A stretch of DNA of 64,000 bases. Origin: Parahaliea mediterranea (GTDB taxonomy: Bacteria > Pseudomonadota > Gammaproteobacteria > Pseudomonadales > Halieaceae). Made by a program: the position numbers and the translations under genes. Position 1 is the first letter of the stretch. Every line of letters starts with the position of its first letter. Below, piece after piece: positions 8,667 through 16,679 of this stretch. The notes beneath the pieces were generated by a model that made no database searches, was not told the origin of the DNA, and worked only from the letters and a program-made list of their open reading frames with translations. The stretch is from positions 310,001-374,000 of the forward strand of contig NZ_JAFKCZ010000006.1 in the NCBI RefSeq assembly GCF_017255185.1, in the 5' to 3' direction.

Positions 8667-10114
8667 ACTGCCTGGCTCTCACGCTCATCAATCGGAACAC
8701 ATTTCCAGAAATAGTTTGGTCGCTTGCCCGCCCGGTGGATGCATCGAAATACGAACTTGAGTTGCATTCCACATCGCAGAGCGTCTTTTTCGCATTCAGC
8801 TACCTGGATATGCATCCGCGGGCCCCTGGACTTACCGCCGTCCACCGAGTGCCGTTCGACCTCAACGATTCCAGCGAGGGTCGGCGGTTCTGGTGCCGGG
8901 AAAAATGCATCCTTCGTATAAGTGAGCAATCTCGCAAAGTCTCTCGAATAGCAGACCTCTTCCCAGCTGTCCTTCTCGCCGCATTGGCCGCAGACTCTCC
9001 CTCGCGGAAACTGATGCGTATCGCAGCTTTTGCAACGCTGGCCAACCAGGCCCAGGTTCTCCTTTGCATTTCTATATTGGACTGTCGCGGATATCCCCTG
9101 GTAATCCGCATCAGCATATTCACTATGCTGTAAGCCCTTTGCCGACAGAAAATCCTGATAGCGCAGAACCGGCTTGCGGCGCTCGAGCGCTCTCGGAACC
9201 GTGGCGTGACTGGGTGGTGCGCTGACAAGCTCAAAAGCCAACACGTCGGCGCCGTCGCCATAGCTCGCCAGGAGTATCCGATCGCCTACATTCAATGACT
9301 CGAATGCGGCCACTAGCTGAAGCAGTGCTGCGCCGACACCGATATTTCCAACACGGCCGAAGAAGGGATCCTGAACGCACTCCTTTGCCACGTTCAGCTC
9401 AGACACTGCTGTCTTGTGGCTGCGCGGGTCCGGAGCGTAGAGACACACCCGGCTGAAGTCCTTCACTTCACAGCGGTATGACTCGCAGAACTCGCGCACG
9501 GCGCTCACCAGAACATGCTGATAGCCATGCTTCTTGATAAAGCGATCTTCCCAACTATGGAGATAGCGATCGCCGGATCGCCGCCAGACGTCCATCATCT
9601 CGTTATTGGTGCTACGAGACCCGCTCAGTGCGAGCTTCACGTCATCGGCTCCAATCAAGAGCGCGACAGCGCCATCTCCAAGATCAATCTCGCCCGGGGA
9701 ACCTGGCGCCACAGCCCGTTCATCGGACGCAAGGACCAGCACCCTTTTCATCTCTCCGGATTTCACCGCCGCCACGGCATACTGAATTGCGGTCGTTCCG
9801 GCCCGCAATGACTGCGCTACATCCATTGTACTGACATGGCTGGGAAGATTGAGTGCGCGCGCGACAATACTGGCGCCCTGCTTTTCATCATAGGGCGAGG
9901 ATGTGCTGGCAAGGATCAGTCCGTCTATGTCAGGCCACTGTGCGTAGGCCAGACATTGACGCGCTGCCTCCACAGCCATGGTGATACTGTCTTCGTCAAA
10001 CCAGGCAACGGCTCTTTCCGGCGCCGCCGCATCGTTTCGGCCACCCCGAATGACCGGCAGCGAAAGCCGCCGGTAGGGAATGCAGCAGGCGGCCGTTTCC
10101 ACACCCACCATCAT
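8663..10114 (-). CDS. HMG-CoA synthase-like protein fused to DUF35
   Basis: A 483-residue fusion. Residues 1 to about 310 have the ketosynthase/HMG-CoA-synthase fold, with an SxxGEIDLGDGAVALLIG segment. Residues 320 to 483 are a DUF35 module: a zinc ribbon with CKSC and CGQC pairs, then an OB fold. At the place of the HMG-CoA synthase cysteine the sequence reads DVAQSLRAGTTA, so the nucleophile is Ser102, not Cys. The protein is thus probably not an ordinary synthase and may scaffold or load substrate for the adjacent thiolase. A TTG at 10120 is in frame, but ATG 10114 (or ATG 10111) is the more likely start. The gene is packed tightly between the SDR and the thiolase. Confidence 0.85.
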   Translation of the reverse strand: MMVGVETAACCIPYRRLSLPVIRGGRNDAAAPERAVAWFDEDSITMAVEAARQCLAYAQWPDIDGLILASTSSPYDEKQGASIVARALNLPSHVSTMDVAQSLRAGTTAIQYAVAAVKSGEMKRVLVLASDERAVAPGSPGEIDLGDGAVALLIGADDVKLALSGSRSTNNEMMDVWRRSGDRYLHSWEDRFIKKHGYQHVLVSAVREFCESYRCEVKDFSRVCLYAPDPRSHKTAVSELNVAKECVQDPFFGRVGNIGVGAALLQLVAAFESLNVGDRILLASYGDGADVLAFELVSAPPSHATVPRALERRKPVLRYQDFLSAKGLQHSEYADADYQGISATVQYRNAKENLGLVGQRCKSCDTHQFPRGRVCGQCGEKDSWEEVCYSRDFARLLTYTKDAFFPAPEPPTLAGIVEVERHSVDGGKSRGPRMHIQVAECEKDALRCGMQLKFVFRCIHRAGKRPNYFWKCVPIDERESQAV

Positions 10115-10116
10115 GC

Positions 10117-11022
10117 TCAACTACCCTGCTCCGTGGCTGCCTGGGCAGCAATGGACTGGATGCCGTCATGAAAGGGATACGGCTTGCCAAGCACGCCGAA
10201 GGGGCCAAACTCCGCCGGCATGTGCTGCAGGAAATGCTTTCTGATATCCTCGATCTCCCAGCCGCCTTCGCGCGTCAGGGTCTTCCCATAATGCGGTTGC
10301 ACCATGTGGGAAATGCGTTCGCCACCGGTACCGAATACCTGGCCGGATATCGCGTCAGCCTCATCGCTGCACAACCAGCATACCATCGGCCCGTTTGCCG
10401 CTGGATCAAAATACGGCATGTTATCCGCGTCTTTATACGTTGCCGACATGTGCGTGGTTGCCAGCGGACCAATGGCATTGACCCGAATCCCCTTCCTGGC
10501 CAGCTCAATTGCCCAGGTATAGGTCATCGAAGAGATAGCGCCCTTTGCGGCCGAATAGTTGGTCTGTCCGAAGTTGCCAAACTGCGCTCCCGAAGTCGTA
10601 TTCAGGATGGCGCCACCATCGCCCTGCTCCACCATTTTTCTTGCCGCGTGCTGACTGCACCAGAATGTGCCCATAACATGCACACGCCATACGAGTTCAA
10701 AATCATCGTCATTGAGTTTCAGGAACGATTTGTCCCGTACAACACCGGCGTTGTTGATGAGAATGTCTATTCTTCCATAGTGTGCGCAGCAACTTTCAAC
10801 CAACTCGGCACACCCTTCACGACTGCCAATATCAGCGTAGTTCGCCACAGCCCGGCCACCGCTTGAGACCAGTTGCTCGACAAGCAAATCCGCAGCTTCA
10901 CGGTCTATGTCGTTGACCACCACAGACGCGCCGTTCTTAAGCAGGTGTTCGCAATGACCTTTTCCGATGCCCTTTCCGGCTCCGGTCACAACTGCTATTT
11001 TCCCTTCAAGTAACTTTCCCAT
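10117..11022 (-). CDS. SDR dehydrogenase, 3-hydroxyacyl-CoA type
   Basis: A 301-residue short-chain dehydrogenase with the cofactor motif TGAGKGIG, the NNAGVVRD segment and the catalytic NYSAAK (Tyr and Lys). The extra length after the core and the opening GKLLEGKIAVVTGAGKGIGK resemble the 3-hydroxyacyl-CoA dehydrogenase part of peroxisomal multifunctional enzyme 2. It likely oxidises the 3-hydroxyacyl-CoA made by the MaoC hydratase two to three genes upstream. The ATG at 11022 is preferred because GGAG lies 6 bases upstream; a GTG at 11034 and an ATG at 11028 are also in frame. Confidence 0.9.
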   Translation of the reverse strand: MGKLLEGKIAVVTGAGKGIGKGHCEHLLKNGASVVVNDIDREAADLLVEQLVSSGGRAVANYADIGSREGCAELVESCCAHYGRIDILINNAGVVRDKSFLKLNDDDFELVWRVHVMGTFWCSQHAARKMVEQGDGGAILNTTSGAQFGNFGQTNYSAAKGAISSMTYTWAIELARKGIRVNAIGPLATTHMSATYKDADNMPYFDPAANGPMVCWLCSDEADAISGQVFGTGGERISHMVQPHYGKTLTREGGWEIEDIRKHFLQHMPAEFGPFGVLGKPYPFHDGIQSIAAQAATEQGS

Positions 11023-11034
11023 CACCATCTCCAC

Positions 11035-11859
11035 TCAATCATTGTAGGCAGCCCAGCGAGGGCTCCTTCGCTCTTCCATTGCGACCAACCCCTCCTGGGT
11101 GTCAGGGTGGCTTCTATGCTCAATGATCTCTCGCCATGTGCGATCCAAAGCCTCTGTCAATCCGGTTTCCTTGCTTCGCCAGATGGCCTTTTTACTCTTC
11201 GCAAGCGCGGCAGGCGAATGCCTGGCAATCTTTTCAGCCAGTTCCATCGCGCGAGTCATTAGATCCTGTTGGCCAACGACTTCGCCAATGAGCCCGCAAC
11301 GCAGGGCATCTTCGGAGGACATTCTTTCCGAGCCACCCAGAAATGCCAGCCTGAATACAGAATCGAGAGGTATACGCCGGGCAAGACCGACGGGTTCCAG
11401 GCCGGCAATCAACCCAAGCTTCACGTGCGTGTCGAAGAAGGTGGCATGGTCGGCAGCGATAACGATGTCGCTGTCAGCAATGAAGTGAAATCCGCCACCA
11501 CAAACCATGCCGTTTACCGCGGTTATTACTGGTTTCCAGCATTGTTGCTGCAGGGCGGTCATACGAAAGATTGGCGAGTCCTGCATACCGGTACAAAACA
11601 CACTCTCGATCAGTTCCGGCGACACATTCGACAGATCCATGCCAGTACAAAAAGCCTTATCTCCAGCGGCACTGACAACGACGACCGCAACGGAATCATC
11701 TGACTTGATGTGGTTCCAAACGCGGTCCAGTTCGACCATCATCGTATGATTAAAGGCATTATGGGCTTCGGGACGATTCAACGTGACGACAGCCACCTTT
11801 TCTTGCTTCTCGTAGATGAGCGTCGCAAGCGATCCAAGGCCGCCAGACTGAGTATTCAC
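11035..11859 (-). CDS. crotonase-fold protein lacking both catalytic Glu
   Basis: A 274-residue enoyl-CoA hydratase/isomerase-family protein, started at a GTG (11859) with GGGAG 6-7 bases upstream. The frame stays open further upstream, but that part lies inside the neighbouring dehydrogenase gene and is not real. The CoA/oxyanion motifs CTGMDLSN and CGGGFHFIAD are present. Aligned with rat hydratase, the two catalytic glutamates are His125 (GGGFHF) and His145 (DTHVKLG). It is therefore unlikely to be a standard hydratase; isomerase, hydrolase or C-C-bond activity is possible. It sits between an acyl-CoA dehydrogenase and the SDR, in a tight operon. Confidence 0.87.
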   Translation of the reverse strand: MNTQSGGLGSLATLIYEKQEKVAVVTLNRPEAHNAFNHTMMVELDRVWNHIKSDDSVAVVVVSAAGDKAFCTGMDLSNVSPELIESVFCTGMQDSPIFRMTALQQQCWKPVITAVNGMVCGGGFHFIADSDIVIAADHATFFDTHVKLGLIAGLEPVGLARRIPLDSVFRLAFLGGSERMSSEDALRCGLIGEVVGQQDLMTRAMELAEKIARHSPAALAKSKKAIWRSKETGLTEALDRTWREIIEHRSHPDTQEGLVAMEERRSPRWAAYND

Positions 11860-11881
11860 CGTCAATCTCCCTTTATCGAGG

Positions 11882-13045
11882 TCAGGCTGCAAAAGGGTCG
11901 GCCGCCGCGATTGCACAGCCCTTGTCCAGGACCGAATGTGCAATTTCGGCTTCCAGCGCCCTGCTGTCCAGCCAGTTGAGTTGCTGCTGTTTGGCGCGCC
12001 GGAAATAGAGCTGGATATCGTATTCCATGGTGAAACCGATACCACCGTGTATCTGCTGCGCCTTTGCCGTAACAGCACGAGCCACTTTGCAGGCGAACAG
12101 CTTGGCGGCAGCCGCCAGGGTAGCGTGCGGCAGGCCCTGGTCATATGCCCAGGCGGCCTCCGCTACCAGTAATCGGGCTCCCTCGACTTCAGTAGAGCAG
12201 TCGGCGAGATAGTGCGATATCGACTGGAAAGCGGCAATTGGCTTGTCGAACTGCTCCCTGGTCTTGGCGTATTCGACCGTTATATCCAACGCTTTCTGCG
12301 CCAGTCCAACTGCGCGAGATGCATCCAGGATAATCGCCTCCAACAAAACCCCGTGCCAGGTACGCCATCCGGCACCACCAGTGGTGAGGCAAGCACTATC
12401 CGGAACGAACACATCACGCAGCATCACCTGATACTGTGTATCTGACGCCATGCTCAGCTCCTGATCCAGCGTTAACCCAGGCGCATCCGCGTCGACCAGG
12501 AACAGATCAATATCCTCCGGTTCGTCGCCAGTCCTTGCCAGTACGATCAATTTTTCCGAGGATCCGGCAAAAAATACATGGCGTTTGAGACCATTTAGCC
12601 TGACACCACCTTCCACTCTGGCCGCTTGACAGTTTACGCCGACCGGTTCATACCCCGAGTCCGGCTCCAGCCAGGCAATCGCCATCACAATATCGCCCCC
12701 GGCGATTCGAGAAAGCAGCTGCGCCGATTGCTCCGACTCACCGACTTCCTGTAGTAGTCTGGCTGCGAGAATGGCCGTCGTGAAGTGTGGGCATGGCGCC
12801 AGGCTCCTACCAAACTCTTCGTACATACTGACATTTTCCAGCATACCTATCGGATTACCGCCGTATTCCTCGGGTATCATGGTGCCAAGCAATCCGGAAT
12901 CCGCCAGTACCGTCCACAGCTCGTCTTTGTAGCCCTTGGGATCATTCTCCATGGCACGTACCGCTTCGGTAGTCGAGTGGTCGCCACATATGCTGCGGAC
13001 AAGATCGGCAATGGCTGACTGTTCTTCTGTGTGAGAAAGATTCAT
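11882..13045 (-). CDS. acyl-CoA dehydrogenase, FadE28-like subunit
   Basis: A 387-residue acyl-CoA dehydrogenase with an acidic MIPEEYGG loop near residue 60, a degenerate LEPDSGYEP in place of the SEPxAGSD loop, TREQFDKPIAAFQSISHY, and the C-terminal AQQIHGGIGFTMEYDIQLYF. Together with the other dehydrogenase of this operon (15224-16405), whose C-terminus ends in the complementary GGGSSEIQ type, it fits the two-gene heteromeric dehydrogenases known from steroid side-chain oxidation. Its ATG overlaps the stop of the catalytic MaoC gene by 4 bases, so dehydrogenation and hydration enzymes are probably made in matched amounts. Confidence 0.9.
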   Translation of the reverse strand: MNLSHTEEQSAIADLVRSICGDHSTTEAVRAMENDPKGYKDELWTVLADSGLLGTMIPEEYGGNPIGMLENVSMYEEFGRSLAPCPHFTTAILAARLLQEVGESEQSAQLLSRIAGGDIVMAIAWLEPDSGYEPVGVNCQAARVEGGVRLNGLKRHVFFAGSSEKLIVLARTGDEPEDIDLFLVDADAPGLTLDQELSMASDTQYQVMLRDVFVPDSACLTTGGAGWRTWHGVLLEAIILDASRAVGLAQKALDITVEYAKTREQFDKPIAAFQSISHYLADCSTEVEGARLLVAEAAWAYDQGLPHATLAAAAKLFACKVARAVTAKAQQIHGGIGFTMEYDIQLYFRRAKQQQLNWLDSRALEAEIAHSVLDKGCAIAAADPFAA

Positions 13046-13554
13046 TGATTACCCCATTGATAGAAATTTGGATTCCACTGACTATGCTCCAGCGTCCAAA
13101 GATTGGTATCGGCTTGTACAGGCAGCGCAAGTGTGATCGCCGCACTGGTGGCTATTCCATCTTCAGTGGACACCAACACGGAAATACCAATCCAACCAAC
13201 TGCGGAGTTCTGGATACGCTTGCCATTCACTTCACCGGCCAGAACCATTGTTGAACCGGGAAAAATCGATTGCTTCATCGAAAACTTCATTCTCCCGAGT
13301 CTCGCCGCCGGCCCGGCCCAACGTGTAACGTAGTGCTCAAGCCAGCCAGCCTGGGTCGGCGTGTTTAGGAATATGTCCCTAACACCATTACGCTCAACCG
13401 CAAATTTCTGGTCATGGTGCATTGGTCGCCAGTCGCGGCTCGCCACCGCGCCCAGAACAATATCGGTTGCGGTCACATCGAAACTCAATGGTGGCAGAGT
13501 GGTCCCGACATCGACATCGTCAAAGCGCCGGCACTCGAATCGCTGTTTAGTCAT
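13042..13554 (-). CDS. MaoC hydratase subunit with catalytic Asp/His
   Basis: A 170-residue single hotdog-fold MaoC-like protein. The hydratase signature reads SRDWRPMHHD, retaining the Asp and His of the (R)-specific enoyl-CoA hydratase dyad. The adjacent gene encodes a second MaoC subunit lacking these residues, and the two overlap by 4 bases. This arrangement matches heterodimeric hydratases such as ChsH1/ChsH2 of actinobacterial cholesterol degradation, built to hold bulky substrates. It likely adds water to the enoyl-CoA from the operon's acyl-CoA dehydrogenases. Confidence 0.88.
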   Translation of the reverse strand: MTKQRFECRRFDDVDVGTTLPPLSFDVTATDIVLGAVASRDWRPMHHDQKFAVERNGVRDIFLNTPTQAGWLEHYVTRWAGPAARLGRMKFSMKQSIFPGSTMVLAGEVNGKRIQNSAVGWIGISVLVSTEDGIATSAAITLALPVQADTNLWTLEHSQWNPNFYQWGNQ

Positions 13555-14069
13555 TGTTTTACATACCCGAATGCGGTGTAACTATCGCTGCCCAGAAACA
13601 CCCCTTCCTCATTCTCTATCACGACATCCACAACCCAGAATCGCCCAATACCCAGCCGCGTTGTCTTGTAGTCGCTGATTGATTTCACAACCTGGTAAGT
13701 AAGAATACGTTCACCCACTCGAGCCGGGGCACCAAAAGTCAGCTCATTATCCGAAATGATGGCCTCGGGCAACTCCAGCAGCATTTTCAGATCGAAGTGC
13801 GCACGCAAAGCCAGTTGTGGTTCATCCGCACCCGGCTTCCAGTGGTGTGGCCTGAACCAGGTTGAAATCATGGAGGGCGGTGCGAATTGATAGCCTACCG
13901 TTTTCACTGCACAGTCTTCGCTCCAGTACAGCGGATTACCGTAGCGAACTGCCGCGCAAAAGTTTTCGATTGCTCCCTGCTCAACCGCGACGTCCCCAAA
14001 CATCTCATACTGGCGTCGACCGATAAGTTCACTAACCTGAGGGGGCAGTTCATCCTTCCGGGCATTCAT
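13551..14069 (-). CDS. MaoC-like partner subunit without catalytic dyad
   Basis: A 172-residue protein of the FAS1-like dehydratase branch of MaoC folds. The region aligned with the hydratase motif reads AVRYGNPLYWSED: the Asp is replaced and the His is Tyr, so this subunit should be structural and contribute to the acyl pocket. FAPPSMISTWFRP is the typical following segment. Start and stop overlap both neighbours by 4 bases. Being encoded next to the catalytic MaoC subunit strongly suggests a heterodimer. Confidence 0.87.
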   Translation of the reverse strand: MNARKDELPPQVSELIGRRQYEMFGDVAVEQGAIENFCAAVRYGNPLYWSEDCAVKTVGYQFAPPSMISTWFRPHHWKPGADEPQLALRAHFDLKMLLELPEAIISDNELTFGAPARVGERILTYQVVKSISDYKTTRLGIGRFWVVDVVIENEEGVFLGSDSYTAFGYVKQ

Positions 14070-15214
14070 TGCAGCGTCCCTTCCTCAATCCAGGCGTCAA
14101 TTTCGACAGACCCAGCTCCAACTTCCCGCAGAATCTCTCGAGCCTGGGAACGACCACGCTCAACCTCAACCTCCTCAATGGGTTCTGAACCGGCAATCAT
14201 TGGGCCGAGCTGCTTGAACCTGGCTTCCGGGCCTACGGATACGTGGTTAAAGGTACCGCGCTCTAGCAGGTGGGGATCGGAAACCACTTCGTCGATACCT
14301 AAGACCGGCGCGACACAGGTGTCTCTGGAGCACAGCACTTTCACCCAGTGGAGCCGCGTTTCCGACGCAATGACCTTCGCTAGTTTTCCCCGCAGTTCTT
14401 CCTGAACTGAAAGGTCAAACTGTTGTTCCGTATATTCTGGCAAACCGAGTTCTACACACAGGTTGCGATAGAACTTCGACTCAATCGCACCAATGGATAC
14501 GAATTTTTCATCAGCCGTACGATAGCAGCTGTACCAGGCGTATTTACCTGTCAGTAAATCGTTGCCTGCGCTTACTTGCTCTCCGGTTGCCAGATATTTG
14601 TCAATATGTAGTGACATCATCGAGAGCATGCCGTCCAGTACCGAAACATCCAGGTATTTCCCATCACCGGTAACCTGCCTGTTCAGCAATGCCGATTGAA
14701 TTCCTATAACAGCCTGCATGCCGCCACCAGCACTATCTGCCACGGTAGCACCTGGTATAGCCGGTACCCCGTTGATGTCCCTGCCGCTACAGTCCAGAAA
14801 ACCACTTACCGCGAGGTAGTTGATGTCGTGTCCAGCCCATTGGCTATATCGCCCCTGTTGTCCATATCCCGATACAGAACAGTACACCAGTGATGAATTG
14901 ACCTTACAGAGCGATTCATAGTCCAACTCCAGTTTTTTCATTACCCCCGGGCGAAAGCTCTCTATCAACACATCGGCCTTTTCTATCAACAAGTGAAAGG
15001 CTCTCCTCCCGGAGATACTTTTCAAATCTATCCTCAGGTGCCGGACGAACCTTGACGCACCATAAGCGTAAGCCTCCGGTTCGATCTGCAGAGCGCCGCG
15101 GGATGTTGGCACACCAACCTGGATAACGGAATATCGGAGATCGGCGAGTATTTGCGCAGCCCTCGCCCCCGGCCCCACACTCGCCAGATTGATAACTGTG
15201 AGTTTTTTCGTCAC
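14066..15214 (-). CDS. CaiB/BaiF protein, alpha-methylacyl-CoA racemase-like
   Basis: A 382-residue class III CoA-transferase fold protein. It carries AGHDINYLAVSG (His129) and ATVADSAGGG (Asp160), the pair that in alpha-methylacyl-CoA racemase inverts the alpha carbon. It also has a CoA-transferase-type Asp194 in YLDVSVLDGM, so transferase activity is not excluded. A racemase is needed when a 2-methyl-branched acyl-CoA must have the S configuration for an acyl-CoA dehydrogenase, as in sterol or isoprenoid side chains. The start is a GTG with GAGGG 6 bases upstream. It lies directly downstream of an acyl-CoA dehydrogenase and overlaps the MaoC gene by 4 bases. Confidence 0.87.
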   Translation of the reverse strand: MTKKLTVINLASVGPGARAAQILADLRYSVIQVGVPTSRGALQIEPEAYAYGASRFVRHLRIDLKSISGRRAFHLLIEKADVLIESFRPGVMKKLELDYESLCKVNSSLVYCSVSGYGQQGRYSQWAGHDINYLAVSGFLDCSGRDINGVPAIPGATVADSAGGGMQAVIGIQSALLNRQVTGDGKYLDVSVLDGMLSMMSLHIDKYLATGEQVSAGNDLLTGKYAWYSCYRTADEKFVSIGAIESKFYRNLCVELGLPEYTEQQFDLSVQEELRGKLAKVIASETRLHWVKVLCSRDTCVAPVLGIDEVVSDPHLLERGTFNHVSVGPEARFKQLGPMIAGSEPIEEVEVERGRSQAREILREVGAGSVEIDAWIEEGTLQ

Positions 15215-15223
15215 GGCAGACCC

Positions 15224-16405
15224 TCAGAAGTTCTTTGGCAAACCAAGTTTTCGCCTGGCCAGAATATTTTTCTGGATCTCGGAGGAACCACCGCCAATAG
15301 TGTCGATCACGGTGTAGGTATAGGTACTTTCCGCTCGGCCTCTGAGCGGAGCGGTTTCGTTCCCAAGGCACAGCTGGCTTCCAGGACCGGCAATATCCAT
15401 GGTCTTGTCTGCGACACGTTGAGAGAGTTCCGTTGCGTACAACTTATAGGCAGAGGCTTCGCTTGTCGGCGGCTTCCCGCCCGCCAGCGCTGCCGATACG
15501 AACTGAAGACCCAGCAATCGGGCAACCTCCCCCTCAACCACCGTATTGACAACCTGCTGACGAAGCACTGGATCATCTCTTAGCGCCTTTCCATCGCGCT
15601 CGCCTGTACGTACGAAATCCGTTAGTAGCTCGATACGATTCTTAATCGGGCTGAACGTAAACATGGTAAATCGCTCCAGATCCAACGCCTCCGAGATATA
15701 TTGAAATCCCTTATTCATCTCCCCGACGCGGTACTCGTCAGATACTTTCACGTTGTCGAAGTAGACCATGTTGGTGCGTTCCTTGCCCATGGTCGGCATC
15801 GGATAGACCTTGAGCCCAGGGTCGTCCATGCGTATCAGGAAAAGTGTTATGCCGTTGTGCTTCGTTGAAGACGTGTCGGTTCTCGCGCCAACCCAGTACC
15901 AGTCGGCAAAGTGAGCGGATGTTGTAAACATCTTCTGCCCGTTCAGAATCCATTCGCTGCCATCTTTCTCGGCCTTTAAACGCATTGCTGCAGCATCGGA
16001 TCCAGCACTTGGCTCGGAATAACCCACTGCAAATTCTATTTCCGCGCTAAGAATCTGTGGAAGGAATTCCTTTTTCAGCTTATCCGATCCGTGGCGCATT
16101 AGGGTTTTGCCGATGATTCCGATACCCTTGCCGATTTGCGGCGCCCCTACAGAGGAAAGCAGCTCATTCAATAGGTATTCATAGACGCCCTCGACTTCCT
16201 GGCCACCGTACTCCCTTGGCCAGGTCAGGCCAAGCCAGCCACGCTTCGCGAGCTTCTTCATGAATGCACGCCGTTCCGGCGTATCACAGATCTGGGCCAT
16301 ATTCTCCCGTGTGACGTCCATCACGTCGGGCGACCGATTTTCTTCAATGAAGGCTTTTACTTCTTTTACGAATTCGATCTCTTTCTCTGAAAAATGAAAA
16401 TCCAT
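15224..16405 (-). CDS. acyl-CoA dehydrogenase, first gene of operon
   Basis: A 393-residue full-type acyl-CoA dehydrogenase. Motifs in order are GLTWPREYGG near residue 75, YSEPSAGSDAAAMRL near residue 132, NGQKMFTTSAHFADWY, and the C-terminal TIGGGSSEIQKNILARRKLG. The position of the medium-chain enzyme's catalytic glutamate is a glycine, as is common in FadE29-like members where the base is elsewhere. It opens the 11-gene minus-strand operon and probably pairs with the dehydrogenase at 11882-13045. It would dehydrogenate the racemised acyl-CoA and donate electrons to ETF. Confidence 0.93.
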   Translation of the reverse strand: MDFHFSEKEIEFVKEVKAFIEENRSPDVMDVTRENMAQICDTPERRAFMKKLAKRGWLGLTWPREYGGQEVEGVYEYLLNELLSSVGAPQIGKGIGIIGKTLMRHGSDKLKKEFLPQILSAEIEFAVGYSEPSAGSDAAAMRLKAEKDGSEWILNGQKMFTTSAHFADWYWVGARTDTSSTKHNGITLFLIRMDDPGLKVYPMPTMGKERTNMVYFDNVKVSDEYRVGEMNKGFQYISEALDLERFTMFTFSPIKNRIELLTDFVRTGERDGKALRDDPVLRQQVVNTVVEGEVARLLGLQFVSAALAGGKPPTSEASAYKLYATELSQRVADKTMDIAGPGSQLCLGNETAPLRGRAESTYTYTVIDTIGGGSSEIQKNILARRKLGLPKNF

Positions 16406-16679
16406 CCCTGTCTGCGACCCCTTTCCGAACTATTGGCAGAAATCCTATCAAGCTCATGACACCTGAAACACCACCCATCAGTGTCCAGTCAAGACAGCCG
16501 AACATCCAGAAATGACATACTGGTGAATCCTGCTGATTACGCCTTTGCGTGGATACCTGCCAGCCCGCCACCATTGAAATACCAATGTCGTGATCGGACA
16601 CCGTTTTTCCATCCGGGATAACGGCAACCTTCCTCGGCTGCTGCTAGAGTTGATCACTAACGCACCGGAGCGGGATTCG
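16406..16679. promoter_or_regulatory. divergent promoter region of two thiolase-bearing operons
   Basis: This 274-base region separates the 11-gene minus-strand operon from the plus-strand thiolase/DUF35 pair, so it must hold both promoters. GACAC (16458-16462) and GTGTC (16481-16485) form a loosely spaced inverted pair. I see no convincing -35/-10 pair or operator. A plus-strand frame is open here from 16590, but a start inside it lacks the conserved thiolase beginning. Confidence 0.35.

Noticed and set aside
11860-12144. Open frame extending the crotonase gene upstream into the acyl-CoA dehydrogenase gene
   Set aside because: The added residues are a shadow of the overlapping dehydrogenase, show no crotonase similarity, and the GTG at 11859 has a good ribosome-binding site.
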